A stretch of DNA of 64,000 nt, taken from the NCBI GenBank assembly GCA_002408125.1, contig DHQO01000041.1, positions 78,163 to 142,162 of the forward strand, written 5' to 3'. Below are positions 33,101 through 42,964 of this stretch, piece after piece (the stretch's first letter is position 1; each line of letters starts with the position of its first letter). Position numbers and translations under genes: made by a program. The notes under the pieces are model-generated. The model was given only the letters and a program-made list of their open reading frames with translations. It did no database searches and was not told the origin of the DNA. Source of the stretch: Hyphomonadaceae bacterium UBA5336. Lineage in GTDB: Bacteria; Pseudomonadota; Alphaproteobacteria; Caulobacterales; Hyphomonadaceae.

Positions 33101-34911
33101 GTACAGTCGGAGTATCGGCCAACCGGCTTGAAATCCTCCAGATCGCCAAGGCGGTGGCTGAGGAAAAAGCTATCGACAAGTCCATCGTCATCGAGGCGAT
33201 GCAGGAGGCCATCGAGAAGGCCGCCAAGTCGCGCTATGGCCAGGACCATGATATCCGCGCGATCATCGATCCGGAAACCGGCGAGCAGTCGCTCTGGCGC
33301 ATTCAGACCGTGGTCACCGACGCCGAGATTGAGGACGAGGTTCAACAGATTACGCTGACCGATGCCAGGAAGCTCGATGCCAGCCTGGAGCTCGGCGACG
33401 AGATCAAGGAAGAGCTCCCGCCCTTCGATTTCGGCCGCGTCGCCGCGCAGACCGCCAAGCAGGTGATCATGCAGAAGGTGCGCGATGCCGAGCGCGAGCG
33501 CCAGTTCAACGAATACAAGGACCGCGAAGGCGAGATCATCAACGGCGTCGTCAAGCGCGTGGAATATGGCCATGTGATCGTCGATCTCGGCCGCGCCGAG
33601 GCGATCATCCGCCGCAATGACGGTATTCCGCGCGAGAATTTCCAGCCGAACGACCGCGTGCGCGCCTATCTCTACAAGGTCTCGCGCGAAGTGAAGGGCC
33701 CGCAGATCTTCCTCTCGCGCGCCCATCCGGACTTCATGATCCGCCTGTTCGCCCAGGAAGTGCCTGAGGTCTATGAAGGCACCATCGAGATTAAGGCCTG
33801 CGCCCGGGACCCGGGCTCGCGCGCCAAGATCGGCGTGTTCTCCAACGACAATTCCATCGACCCGGTGGGTGCCTGTGTCGGTATGCGCGGCGCGCGCGTG
33901 CAGGCCGTGGTGTCGGAACTTTCCGGCGAGAAGATCGACATCATTCCGTGGAGCCATGACGAGGCGACCTTCATCGTCAACGCCCTGCAGCCCGCGGAAG
34001 TCTCCAAGGTGGTGCTCGACGAGGATGAGCAGCGCGTGGAAGTCGTCGTCGCCGACGATCAGTTCCCGCTCGCCATCGGGCGGCGCGGCCAGAATGTGCG
34101 GCTCGCCTCCCAGCTCACCGGCTGGCAGATCGACCTGATCACCGAGACGGCTGATTCCGAGCGCTACCAGAAGGAATTCCAGGAGCGCACCGAGCTCTTC
34201 ATGCAGGCGCTCGATGCCGATGAGACCCTGGCCCAGCTGCTGGCCTCGGAAGGCTTTGAGTCAGTGGAAGAGATCGCGTATGTCGCGCCGGAAGACTTCA
34301 TCCAGATTGAGGGCTTCGACGAGGATGTCGCCGACGAGATCCAGGAGCGCGCCCGCGAATACCTGGAAAAACTCGCCATCGAGCAGGACAATCGCCGCCG
34401 CGAACTGGGCGTGGAAGACGCCGTCATGGAACTGCCGGGCATGACGCCGGGCTTTGCCGTGAAACTCGGCGAGGAAGGCGTGAAGTCGGTCGAAGACGTT
34501 GCCGGCCTCGTGCCCGACGACATTACCGGCTATCGCGAACCGGGCCCGGACGGCAAGCCGGTCTGGGTCGAAGGCATCCTGAAGAAGGGCGAAATGCGCA
34601 AGGATGACGCCCAGCTCTTCATCATGCGCACGCGCGTGACCGCCGGCTGGATCGAGCAGAAGGATCTTGAGGCGCTGGAAGCGGAAATGGCTGCCGCGCA
34701 GCTCGGCGAGGAAATGAACCTCACCGATGAAGAAAAAGCCCTGCTCGCCCTCGGCGAACTGGGCAGCGGCGACAACGATGCCGGCGAAACCCAGGATGTG
34801 TTCGCCGAGATGGACGAGGCCGAACTGGAAGCGGCGGCCGAGGATCTGGATTTCGATCTGGAAGCCCTGGCCGAGCTTGGGGAGGCGGATGATTCCGACG
34901 AGCGCGAATGA
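33097..34911 (+). CDS. nusA: transcription termination/antitermination protein NusA
   Basis: 604 residues. Binds RNA polymerase and nascent RNA to control pausing, termination and antitermination. N-terminal RNAP-binding domain (1-125), S1 domain (about 135-200), two KH domains (about 205-345; GAKIGVFSNDNSIDPVGACVG and the following GMRGARVQ), then Helix-hairpin-helix/acidic repeats (about 360-490) and a strongly acidic tail. Starts in the rimP stop and its end overlaps the ylxR start by 23 bases. Confidence 0.96.
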   Translation: MSTVGVSANRLEILQIAKAVAEEKAIDKSIVIEAMQEAIEKAAKSRYGQDHDIRAIIDPETGEQSLWRIQTVVTDAEIEDEVQQITLTDARKLDASLELGDEIKEELPPFDFGRVAAQTAKQVIMQKVRDAERERQFNEYKDREGEIINGVVKRVEYGHVIVDLGRAEAIIRRNDGIPRENFQPNDRVRAYLYKVSREVKGPQIFLSRAHPDFMIRLFAQEVPEVYEGTIEIKACARDPGSRAKIGVFSNDNSIDPVGACVGMRGARVQAVVSELSGEKIDIIPWSHDEATFIVNALQPAEVSKVVLDEDEQRVEVVVADDQFPLAIGRRGQNVRLASQLTGWQIDLITETADSERYQKEFQERTELFMQALDADETLAQLLASEGFESVEEIAYVAPEDFIQIEGFDEDVADEIQERAREYLEKLAIEQDNRRRELGVEDAVMELPGMTPGFAVKLGEEGVKSVEDVAGLVPDDITGYREPGPDGKPVWVEGILKKGEMRKDDAQLFIMRTRVTAGWIEQKDLEALEAEMAAAQLGEEMNLTDEEKALLALGELGSGDNDAGETQDVFAEMDEAELEAAAEDLDFDLEALAELGEADDSDERE

Positions 34912-35587
34912 TCCCCGCCCCGGTCCGGATGGACTAGAGACGGCAGATCCGAGCTCTGGCCGGCGCCCCGCAAGGGGCGGCGATCCGGAGCGCGAATGCG
35001 CCGTCACGCGTGAAAAGCGTCCGCAATCGGACATGATCCGCTTCGTCCGCGCGCCGGACGGAACGGTCATGGCCGACCTGGCCGGCAAGCTGCCCGGCCG
35101 CGGGGTCTGGATCAGCGCCGACCGCGCCAGCGTCACCGCGGCGGTGGAGAAGGGCGTTTTCTCGCGCCGTTTCAAGGCCGCCTCGAAGGCGAGCCCGGAG
35201 CTGGTCGAGGAAATCGAGCGCCGCCTGACCGAGCGGTGCCTGGGGCTTTTCGGCCTTGCCAAGAAGTCCGGCATACTTGTCATCGGTTTCGATCAGGTGC
35301 GCGCGAGCCTGCGAAAGGCGCGGCCGGCCTGGTTGATCGAAGCAGCTGACGGTGCGTCCGATGGGCGGGAGAAGGTGTACTCTCTGGCAAAGGCCCTATA
35401 TGGGGATGTGAAAGTGGCTGGCGCATTGTCGTCAGCTGAATTGGGCATGGCCTTGGGGCGGCGTGGTGTGGTACACGCTCTCCTTCAACCGGGCCCGCTG
35501 GTTAACAGCTGGCAGGTCGCCTATCGGCGGCTGGTTGGATTTCGGCCTTCGCCTGAAGATCACTGGTTCTCGGCTGGCGATCCGTAA
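34889..35587 (+). CDS. RNA-binding protein, YlxR (DUF448) plus L7Ae-like domain
   Basis: 232 residues in two parts. Residues about 30-110 form a YlxR domain (ERECAVTREKRPQSDMIRFV and LPGRGVWISADRASV). Residues about 120-205 resemble an L7Ae/L30e RNA-binding fold (LGLFGLAKKSGILVIGFDQV). This fused architecture is typical of alphaproteobacteria, where the two are separate in many Firmicutes. The ATG at 34889 has GGAGG close upstream and lies inside the nusA end. Probably binds structured RNA. Confidence 0.88.
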   Translation: MIPTSANDPRPGPDGLETADPSSGRRPARGGDPERECAVTREKRPQSDMIRFVRAPDGTVMADLAGKLPGRGVWISADRASVTAAVEKGVFSRRFKAASKASPELVEEIERRLTERCLGLFGLAKKSGILVIGFDQVRASLRKARPAWLIEAADGASDGREKVYSLAKALYGDVKVAGALSSAELGMALGRRGVVHALLQPGPLVNSWQVAYRRLVGFRPSPEDHWFSAGDP

Positions 35588-35638
35588 TGGCAATCCGGTA
35601 TGCACGGTGCATACTGGCAGATCTGAATATTGGTGCGT

Positions 35639-38233
35639 ATGAGCGACACGAAAGACAAAGGCGGGCGTAAACCCCTCACGACTTCCCGGGGAGCCGGCAC
35701 GGTGAAGCAAAGCTTCAGCCATGGCCGGTCCAAGCAGGTTGAAGTCGTGACCAAGAAGAAGAAACGCGTGGTGACGCCAGGAGGCGCCGGCGGCGGTGGC
35801 TCCGCTGGCGGCGGTCGCGGTGGCAAACCGCCTGTGTCTTCTTCCGATGGCGGTGGCTCCTCCAAGCGTGCGGCGCTGGCGAAGAAACTCGGCATCACCG
35901 AGGCCGAACTGATCGCGCGCCAGAAAGTCCTGCTCCAGCGCAAGGCCCAGGAAGAGGTCCGCAAGGCTGAGACGGAAAAGGCCGAGGAGGCCCAGGCCCG
36001 GCTGCGCAATGAGCAGGAGAAAAAACTCCAGGAAGAAAAAGAGCGCGAAGAAGCCGAAGCCCGTCGCAAGGCCGAGGAAGAACGCCGCAAGGTCGAGGAA
36101 GCCGAAGCGCGCAAGCGCGACGCCGAGAAACCGCGCGGCAATGCGCGCGGCGCCAAGCCGGCTGCGCGCACTGACGCCCCGGCCGCCGATGCCCCGCCGG
36201 ACCCGTCTGCGCTGGAAGCGGCCGGTGGCCGTGTGAAGCGCAGCAAGGGCGGCGGTGGTCCCGGCGGGCGCAATGATGATCGCGAACGCTCGGGCGGAGC
36301 GCGCTCGCGCGGCGGATCTGAGCGTCGCCGCGGCAAGCTCACCATCGCGACCGCACTGGGCGATGATGGCGACCGCCAGCGCTCGCTCGCCTCGGTACGC
36401 CGGGCCCGTGAGCGCGAACGCGAACGTCGCACCGGCGGTGGCTCGGACACTCACGAGAAAGTGTCGATCGAGGTCACCCTGCCGGAAACCATCACCCTTC
36501 AGGACCTTGCGGGCCGTATGAACGAGCGCGTCGGCGACGTGGTGAAGTTCATGATGCAGCAGGGCGAGATGATGCGCGGCAACGACATCATCGATGCCGA
36601 CATGGCCGAACTGATCGCCTCGGAATTCGGACACACGGTGAAGCGCGTGTCGGAATCGGATGTGGAGATCGGCCTGGAAGGCGAAGAGGACAGCGATGCG
36701 GACCTGAAACCCCGCGCGCCGGTCGTCACCATCATGGGCCATGTCGACCACGGCAAGACCTCGCTGCTGGATGCCATGCGCGAGACCGATGTGGTCTCCG
36801 GCGAGGCCGGCGGCATCACCCAGCATATCGGCGCCTACCAGGTCTCCAACGAGGCCGGCGACAAGATCACTTTCATCGATACGCCCGGTCACGCGGCCTT
36901 CTCGGCCATGCGGGCGCGCGGCGCGAACATCACTGATATCGTGATCCTGGTCGTGGCCGCCGATGATGGCGTCATGCCGCAGACCATCGAGGCCATCAAT
37001 CACGCCAAGGCGGCCGGTGTGCCGATGATCGTGGCGGTGAACAAGATCGACAAGCCCGATGCCAACGCCCAGAAAGTGCTGACTGAACTGCTCCAGTATG
37101 ATGTGCAGGTCGAGGCCATGGGCGGTGAAGTGCAGGCGGTTGAGGTCTCCGCTCTGGAGAAACTCGGCCTGGATACCTTGTCTGAGGCCATCACGCTGCA
37201 GGCGGAACTGCTCGAACTGAAAGCTAACCCGGACCGGGTGGCTGACGGCACCGTGGTGGAAAGCCAGCTCGACAAGGGCCGTGGCCCGGTGGCGACGGTT
37301 CTGGTGAAACGCGGCACACTCCAGCGCGGCGACATCGTCGTGGCCGGCATCCAGTGGGGCAAGGTGCGCGCTCTGAACAACGAGCGCGGCAAGCAGGTTC
37401 CCGAAGCCGGCCCGTCCGTGCCGGTGGAAGTGCTGGGCCTTGATGGCGCGCCCGAGCCGGGTGAGCCCTTCTATGTGGTTGGCACAGAGGCCCGCGCTCG
37501 CGAAATCACCGAATATCGCATCCGCCAGAAACGCCAGAAGGCCGGCAAGGCCTCGGTGGCCGCACGCGCCTCGCTCGACCAGCTGATGAACAAGCTGAAG
37601 GACGGCGCGGTGGAAGCCGCCGAACTGCCCCTGGTTATCAAGGCCGATACGCAAGGTTCGGTCGAGGCCATTTCCCAGGCGGTGGAGAAACTTTCCACCG
37701 AAGAGGTCAAGGCCAATGCCATTCACGGCGCGGTCGGCGGTATCTCCGAATCCGATGTGCTGCTGGCCCAGTCCTCCGGTGCGCCGATCATCGCGTTCAA
37801 TGTCCGCGCCAACAAGCAGGCCCGGGAACTGGCCGAGAAAGAAGGCGTGGAGATCCGCTACTATTCGATCATCTATAACCTGATCGATGATGTGAAGGAT
37901 GCCTTGTCCGGCCTGCTTGCGCCGGAACAGCGCGAGACCTTTATCGGCTATGCCGAGATCCTGGAGGTGTTCAACATCACCCGCGTTGGCAAGGTGGCCG
38001 GCTGCCGCGTGACCGAAGGTGTTGTGCGGCGCGGCTGCGGCGTGCGCCTGCTGCGCGACGATGTGGTGATCCACGAGGGCAACCTGAAAACGCTCAAGCG
38101 TTTCAAGGACGAGGTGGCCGAGGTCTCCTCCGGCATGGAATGCGGCATGGCCTTCGAGAAATACGAAGACATCCGCGAAGGTGACCGGATCGAGTGTTTC
38201 ACCGTCGAGGAAATCGAGCGTCGCCTGGAATAG
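35639..38233 (+). CDS. infB: translation initiation factor IF-2
   Basis: 864 residues. GTPase that brings initiator tRNA to the 30S subunit. The N-terminal 300 residues are charged and low-complexity, with long Glu/Arg/Ala coiled-coil repeats. The IF2 N-terminal domain is at about 285-340. G domain: GHVDHGKTS at about residue 367, DTPGHAAF, NKIDKPDA. Domains II-IV follow to the end. The ATG at 35639 (MSDTKDKGGRKPL) matches related IF2 proteins; TTG 35630 and GTG 35633 are in-frame alternatives. The Shine-Dalgarno is weak. Confidence 0.96.
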   Translation: MSDTKDKGGRKPLTTSRGAGTVKQSFSHGRSKQVEVVTKKKKRVVTPGGAGGGGSAGGGRGGKPPVSSSDGGGSSKRAALAKKLGITEAELIARQKVLLQRKAQEEVRKAETEKAEEAQARLRNEQEKKLQEEKEREEAEARRKAEEERRKVEEAEARKRDAEKPRGNARGAKPAARTDAPAADAPPDPSALEAAGGRVKRSKGGGGPGGRNDDRERSGGARSRGGSERRRGKLTIATALGDDGDRQRSLASVRRARERERERRTGGGSDTHEKVSIEVTLPETITLQDLAGRMNERVGDVVKFMMQQGEMMRGNDIIDADMAELIASEFGHTVKRVSESDVEIGLEGEEDSDADLKPRAPVVTIMGHVDHGKTSLLDAMRETDVVSGEAGGITQHIGAYQVSNEAGDKITFIDTPGHAAFSAMRARGANITDIVILVVAADDGVMPQTIEAINHAKAAGVPMIVAVNKIDKPDANAQKVLTELLQYDVQVEAMGGEVQAVEVSALEKLGLDTLSEAITLQAELLELKANPDRVADGTVVESQLDKGRGPVATVLVKRGTLQRGDIVVAGIQWGKVRALNNERGKQVPEAGPSVPVEVLGLDGAPEPGEPFYVVGTEARAREITEYRIRQKRQKAGKASVAARASLDQLMNKLKDGAVEAAELPLVIKADTQGSVEAISQAVEKLSTEEVKANAIHGAVGGISESDVLLAQSSGAPIIAFNVRANKQARELAEKEGVEIRYYSIIYNLIDDVKDALSGLLAPEQRETFIGYAEILEVFNITRVGKVAGCRVTEGVVRRGCGVRLLRDDVVIHEGNLKTLKRFKDEVAEVSSGMECGMAFEKYEDIREGDRIECFTVEEIERRLE

Positions 38234-38264
38234 GCCCGCCGAAATCCCCATCGAAACTTTCCTT

Positions 38265-38298
38265 AATTCCCGGCAATCCCACCCGATTGCCGGGAATT
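38265..38298. repeat. 14-bp perfect palindromic hairpin after infB
   Basis: AATTCCCGGCAATC (38265-38278), loop CCACCC, GATTGCCGGGAATT (38285-38298). No T-tract follows on either strand. Could be a transcript-end stabiliser or a dispersed repeat; it resembles the ATTCCxGC-type stems at 20926. Confidence 0.6.
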
Positions 38299-38390
38299 GC
38301 ATATATCGCCTCAACCAAACCGAAATGCCGATGCGGTAAGCCTGATCCCAGTGTTATCAGTTCCGGCCCGGGGCCGGTGAAAGGGCGAAG

Positions 38391-38918
38391 TTGAGCGCAC
38401 CCGTCACCATTTCCGGCGACCTGTCCCCTGCAGATCTGAAACGCCTCACCCGTCTCGCACGCCGCTCCACGGTCGGCCCCACGGCGACCTATTATGCCGG
38501 CGTCACCGCGCCGGTGATCTCCGCTGCCGTGGCGATCTTCGGCAAGACCGCGTTCCAGGCGCTGGCCCTGCCGGCCTACTGGGTCTTCATGTTCTCCGCG
38601 ATCATGGCGGCGGCGGCCGGGATTGTCTGGTATCTTATCTTCATGCGCTGGTCCTATCGCCACTCCGTTGGGCGCGGTGCGGAACTTACCGAGCCGACCG
38701 AGATCTCGGCGGGGCCGGACTATATCTCGGTACGCCGTGGGCCGATCGAGACCCGGATCGGCTGGGAGGCGGTACGCGCGGTACATGTCAGACGCGGCTA
38801 TGTCGCCGTGATGGCCGACGGGGCGGACGCTCTTGTGATCCCCAATCGCTGGTTCGGACGGGACAAGCTGGCGCGAAAAACATTCCAGGAGTGCCTCAGC
38901 GCTCGCGGAGCGGCCTAA
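38391..38918 (+). CDS. membrane protein with YcxB-like C-terminal domain
   Basis: 175 residues with a TTG start at 38391 (AAAGGGCG lies just upstream, and no ATG occurs before residue 67). Two transmembrane segments, about residues 40-58 and 64-85. The C-terminal 80 residues (ISAGPDYISVRRGPIETRIGWEAVRAV and LVIPNRWF) match the YcxB-like pattern, a small beta-rich domain of unknown role. It lies between infB and rbfA in the same direction. Confidence 0.7.
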   Translation: MSAPVTISGDLSPADLKRLTRLARRSTVGPTATYYAGVTAPVISAAVAIFGKTAFQALALPAYWVFMFSAIMAAAAGIVWYLIFMRWSYRHSVGRGAELTEPTEISAGPDYISVRRGPIETRIGWEAVRAVHVRRGYVAVMADGADALVIPNRWFGRDKLARKTFQECLSARGAA

Positions 38919-38937
38919 GCTGACCTATATGGGATGA

Positions 38938-39345
38938 ATGCCCCGACGCCCGAAAAACAATCCTGCCGGCAAGCCACCCTCCCAGCGCCAGCTGCGCGCG
39001 GGCGAACTGGTGCGCCATGCCCTTGTCGACATCCTCTCGCGTGAGGAGTTCCGCGATCCGGAACTCGATGGCGTGTCGGTGACTGTCGGCGAGGTGCGCT
39101 GCTCGCCGGACCTGAAGCACGCCACGGTCTTCTGCGCGCCGCTGGGCGTGGATGAGGAAGACCGGCGCGATGCGGTGACCGAAGCGCTCAACCGCGCCTC
39201 GCGGTTCTTGCGCGGCCGGCTGGGGCGCGAGATCGACATGAAGTTTACCCCCGAGCTGCACTTCGTGTCCGACGACAGCTATGACGAGGCCGCCGCGATC
39301 GATCGCCTCCTCGACAGCGACCGCGTACGTCGCGATACGCGATAA
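38938..39345 (+). CDS. rbfA: ribosome-binding factor A
   Basis: 135 residues. KH-type protein that binds 16S rRNA helix 1 during late 30S maturation. Diagnostic are QRQLRAGELVRHALVDILSR near the start, SVTVGEVRCSPDLKHATVF, and KFTPELHFVSDDSYDEAAAI. Starts 19 bases after the membrane gene. In most relatives truB would follow; here an unrelated membrane protein gene comes next. Confidence 0.94.
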   Translation: MPRRPKNNPAGKPPSQRQLRAGELVRHALVDILSREEFRDPELDGVSVTVGEVRCSPDLKHATVFCAPLGVDEEDRRDAVTEALNRASRFLRGRLGREIDMKFTPELHFVSDDSYDEAAAIDRLLDSDRVRRDTR

Positions 39346-39482
39346 CTGCAACTCGCGCTCGCCTTTCAGGCGAATTGCCTCTTAGATTTAGTCGAAATCC
39401 CACGTTTAACCCCCCGGTGGGCGGCTTTTCGCCGTGTCATTGCTGGGGTATTTGCTAGAGTATTCAAAGCAGGGGACAGGGC

Positions 39483-40226
39483 ATGGACCGGCTGAAACTG
39501 GATCAGACTGGCGCGCGGCGCGGCGTGCTGTATCGCCACTCATTGCAGATGGGCGATGATACGGTGACTCTCGAAAACGTCGCCACCATGGCGATCGAGG
39601 ATGAAAGCTTCCAGCCTTACAAGACCCCGAAGAATCGGCAGGCGACCGGCCTTTGGACCGGGCTCGCGCTGATCCTCTTCCTTGTTTCGATGATTGCCTT
39701 TGCCGTCACAGCAGGTGGCGGGGGGCTTGTGTCTGTGGCGGGCCTGATCGCCATTGTGTCGCTGATCGTTTGCCTGGTCTCGGCCTGGTTCGCGATCCGT
39801 CTGGTGCTCGCGATGAACCGGGTGGAGGACTTCCACCGCCTGCGCATCGGCGCCTCCGATGGCCGTCAGCTGACTCTGGTCGATGATAATCGCACCGTGC
39901 TGGAAAACATTCGCGACACGATCCGCAACAAGATCGACACCAATGACTTCGAAACCGAAGGCGTTTTCGATCTTGATACCGACACGGTGAAACTGAGCAC
40001 CGATCCGGAGCCCGAGCCCGACGCCGATCCGGAAGAGATCGTGCGCGAGGCCTGGTCGGTCCCGGATGCCGAGGCGGCGGATGAACCGGAGACGAATGAA
40101 GCCGAGGAAGCCACCGAGCCGGACTTCGAGCCCGAAGACGAGATTGTCCTCGGCGAAGACGACGACAAGGAACTGGAAGAAAAGCTGGCCGCGCTGCTCA
40201 AGGGCGAAGACGCCAAGGCCGACTAG
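39483..40226 (+). CDS. membrane protein with acidic C-terminus, unknown function
   Basis: 247 residues. Residues 1-50 read like a small beta domain (GDDTVTLENVATMAIEDES). Two transmembrane segments follow at about 58-80 and 84-108. The last 90 residues are very acidic (repeated Glu/Asp/Pro, EPEPDADPEE). The first 150 residues loosely resemble DUF6232-type proteins, but this is a weak match. The stop is 5 bases from the convergent DUF924 stop. Confidence 0.65.
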   Translation: MDRLKLDQTGARRGVLYRHSLQMGDDTVTLENVATMAIEDESFQPYKTPKNRQATGLWTGLALILFLVSMIAFAVTAGGGGLVSVAGLIAIVSLIVCLVSAWFAIRLVLAMNRVEDFHRLRIGASDGRQLTLVDDNRTVLENIRDTIRNKIDTNDFETEGVFDLDTDTVKLSTDPEPEPDADPEEIVREAWSVPDAEAADEPETNEAEEATEPDFEPEDEIVLGEDDDKELEEKLAALLKGEDAKAD

Positions 40227-40230
40227 CCGC

Positions 40231-40839
40231 TCAGAAGCCGGCGCCCGGCTGGGCGAGATAGGCGTCCTCCTCCGGCGTGTTCTTGCGCCCCAGCGCGGCG
40301 TTGCGGTGGGGGAAGCGCCCGAACTGGTCGATCACCTCTTTGTGCCTGTGGGCATAATCCAGCGTGTTCTCGGCGAAAGCCTTGAATTCCGGTCGCGCGG
40401 TGCTCACCAGCTTTTCCATCAGCTGCACGCACAGAGCCTGGTCGGCGACGCGTTCGGAATGCTCCAGTGGCAGGTAGAAGAAGACCTGCTCGACCTCGGT
40501 CAGCTCCTCATCGACATGGCTGAGCAGGCCATCCTTGACCAGCCCCAGCGCCATCCGGTCATAGCCGAAGGCGCGCGCCGTGCCGCGATGGATATTGCGA
40601 GGGAACTGATCCAGCGTGATGACGGCAGCCAGTCGTGAACGGGCGCCGCGGGCGGCCCAGTCATCCATCAGGCCGACAGCCAGCGCCTCGATCGTGTCGG
40701 CAAAACGCGCGGCGATTTCCCGGTCGGCCTCGTCGGACTTGCCGAACCAGAGCTTCATGCCCTTGTCGAGCTGGCTGGCATCATGGGTGGTCGGGCCGAT
40801 CCAGAAAGCCAGCACCTCGTCGGGGGTTGCAATGCTCAT
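40231..40839 (-). CDS. DUF924 family protein
   Basis: 202 residues, the normal family length. Helical TPR-like protein with family marks PDEVLAFWIGPT, FGKSDEADREI, LAAVITLDQFPRNIHRGTARAFG and FFYLPLEHSE. Function not known. Start overlaps the ubiG stop (ATGA), so it is co-translated with ubiG. Confidence 0.88.
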   Translation of the reverse strand: MSIATPDEVLAFWIGPTTHDASQLDKGMKLWFGKSDEADREIAARFADTIEALAVGLMDDWAARGARSRLAAVITLDQFPRNIHRGTARAFGYDRMALGLVKDGLLSHVDEELTEVEQVFFYLPLEHSERVADQALCVQLMEKLVSTARPEFKAFAENTLDYAHRHKEVIDQFGRFPHRNAALGRKNTPEEDAYLAQPGAGF

Positions 40840-41600
40840 TTGTCTCGCCTCGCCAGTACCATGTAGTTCACGCCGGTATCGCCCGACAGGCGCCAGCTAT
40901 CGCTGATTGGGGAATAGCTGATGCCCTGAGGCGGCTCAGGGGAAAGGCCAGCGCTCGCCAGCGCATCGGTGACGGTATCCGGCTTGAGGAATTTCGACCA
41001 GTCATGGGTCCCGCGTGGCAACCAGCCGAGCACATATTCCGCGCCCACCACAGCCAATGCGAAAGCCTTCGGCGTCTTGTTCAGCGTGGCGACCAGCATC
41101 ATGCCGCCCGGGGCGACGAGCCCCGCCGTGTCGGTGAGGAAGGCGCCAGGATCGGCGACATGCTCGACCACTTCAAGGTTGAGCACGATGTCATAAGGGC
41201 CCTCGCCGGCCTCGATCAGTTCCTCGGCCGTGCCGGCGCGATAGTCAATCTCCAGCCCGCTTTGTTCGGCATGGGTGAGCGCGGTCTTGATATTGGCCTC
41301 CGACGCATCCACGCCCGTGACCGTCGCGCCCAGCCGGGTCATCGGCTCGCTGACAAGACCACCACCGCAACCGATATCAAGCAGGGTGAGGCCTCTCAGG
41401 GGCTGGCGTGCGGTATCGTCCAGTCCAAAATGGGCCACGGCGGCTTGGCGAATATAGTTCAGGCGCACCGGGTTGAACTTGTGCAGCGGGCGGAATTTGC
41501 CCTTCGGATCCCACCAGGCATCGGCCATGGCGGTGAATTTGGCCACTTCATCCGGGTCAAGACTGGGGCGATGCAGGTGGGGAGTGGCTGTCTGACCCAT
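40836..41600 (-). CDS. ubiG: ubiquinone biosynthesis O-methyltransferase UbiG
   Basis: 254 residues. SAM-dependent enzyme that makes two O-methylations in ubiquinone synthesis. N-terminal FTAMADAWWDPKGKFRPLHKF is characteristic of UbiG; SAM motif LLDIGCGGGLVSEP, then VTGVDASEANI and VLNLEVVEHV. The C-terminal GTHDWSKFLKP block also fits. Divergent from lysC with about 90 bases between starts, a pairing common in alphaproteobacteria. Confidence 0.95.
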   Translation of the reverse strand: MGQTATPHLHRPSLDPDEVAKFTAMADAWWDPKGKFRPLHKFNPVRLNYIRQAAVAHFGLDDTARQPLRGLTLLDIGCGGGLVSEPMTRLGATVTGVDASEANIKTALTHAEQSGLEIDYRAGTAEELIEAGEGPYDIVLNLEVVEHVADPGAFLTDTAGLVAPGGMMLVATLNKTPKAFALAVVGAEYVLGWLPRGTHDWSKFLKPDTVTDALASAGLSPEPPQGISYSPISDSWRLSGDTGVNYMVLARRDK

Positions 41601-41690
41601 TTGTTTAGTCTTCCTGTTTGCTATAGGCCGCCTGCGCAGCCTAAGAAGGCGCGTTGAACATCAGACATGGGAGGCCGGCGCGAAAGAGCA

Positions 41691-42938
41691 ATGCGGCGAA
41701 CGGTTCTGAAATTCGGAGGCACCTCGGTGGCCGATCTTGAGCGCATCGCGCATGTCGCCGATCTGGTGGCTGCGCGTGCGGCCAAGGGTGAGCATCTGGC
41801 GGTGGTCGTCTCGGCCATGGCCGGTGAGACCAACAAGCTGGTCGGTTATGCCCGTGGTGCGGCGGGCGAGGCGCTGATCTCCGATGGATTTGACGATGAG
41901 TATGACGTGGTGGTCAGCTCCGGCGAGCAGGTCACGGCCGGCCTGTTGGCGCTGGCCTTGCGCCGGCGCGGTCTGAAGGCGCGCAGCTGGCTTGGCTGGC
42001 AGCTGGAACTGCGCACCAACCCCTCTCACGGGCGCGCGCGCATCCTCGGCTTTGAGGAGTCCGGCCTGCCCGAAGCGGTCGACAGCGGCGAGATCGCCGT
42101 GGTCGCCGGTTTTCAGGGCGTGACCGAGGACCGGCGCATCTCGACGCTTGGGCGCGGCGGCTCAGATACCAGCGCGGTGGCCGTGGCTGCAGCGTTGAAT
42201 GCAGATTGCTGCGATATCTATACCGATGTGGACGGGGTCTACACCACCGATCCGCGGATCGTGTCGAAGGCGCGGCGGATCGAGCGTATCTCGTACGAGG
42301 AAATGCTGGAAATGGCCTCGCTTGGGGCCAAGGTGCTTCAGACGCGGTCTGTGGAACTTGCCATGAATCACAATGTTCCTGTCCGGGTGCTGTCGAGTTT
42401 TCTTCCCCCGGACGCGCCCAATCCGGGGACTTTGGTTTGTTCGGAGGATGAAATCTTGGAAAAGCAGGTGGTTAGCGGCGTGGCCTATTCGCGCGACGAA
42501 GCGAAGGTCACCCTGTTCGGCGTGGCCGACCGACCCGGTGTGTCGGCGCGGATCTTCTCGCTGCTTGCAGCCAAGGGCGTGAATGTGGATATGATTGTCC
42601 AGGCGAATGCGCGTGGGGACAAACAGGCCAATATGGTGTTCACCTGCACTGACAGGGACAGCCAGATTGCCAGGGAAGCCTTGAGCGCGCACCAGAAAGA
42701 GATTGAATTTGAGCGTCTGGAGGTCAATCGTGACGTGGCCAAGGTCTCGATTATCGGTGTGGGCATGAAAAGCCATACCGGCGTTGCCGAGACCATGTTC
42801 CGGGCATTGTATGAAAAGGGAATCAATATCGACGTGATTTCCACGTCCGAGATCAAGATCTCCGTCCTGATCGAGGCCGCCTATACTGAACTGGCCGTGC
42901 GCGCCCTGCATACGGCATTTGATCTTGACGCCGCGTAA
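41691..42938 (+). CDS. lysC: aspartate kinase
   Basis: 415 residues. First step of the aspartate family pathway (Lys, Thr, Met, DAP). Catalytic domain with KFGGTSVA at residues 7-14, VSAMAGETNKL and TLGRGGSDTSAVA; two C-terminal ACT domains (about 265-335 and 345-415) for feedback control (GVADRPGVSARIFSLLA). The ATG at 41691 gives the usual N-terminus (MRRTVLKFGG); an ATG 8 codons upstream is less likely. Followed by ptsP in the same direction. Confidence 0.95.
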   Translation: MRRTVLKFGGTSVADLERIAHVADLVAARAAKGEHLAVVVSAMAGETNKLVGYARGAAGEALISDGFDDEYDVVVSSGEQVTAGLLALALRRRGLKARSWLGWQLELRTNPSHGRARILGFEESGLPEAVDSGEIAVVAGFQGVTEDRRISTLGRGGSDTSAVAVAAALNADCCDIYTDVDGVYTTDPRIVSKARRIERISYEEMLEMASLGAKVLQTRSVELAMNHNVPVRVLSSFLPPDAPNPGTLVCSEDEILEKQVVSGVAYSRDEAKVTLFGVADRPGVSARIFSLLAAKGVNVDMIVQANARGDKQANMVFTCTDRDSQIAREALSAHQKEIEFERLEVNRDVAKVSIIGVGMKSHTGVAETMFRALYEKGINIDVISTSEIKISVLIEAAYTELAVRALHTAFDLDAA

Positions 42939-42964
42939 GTAGCGTCGCCACATCGCGACAGGAC

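Noticed and set aside
35432..38314. A 960-codon open frame antisense to infB
   Set aside because: Lacks any family signature; infB is unambiguous.
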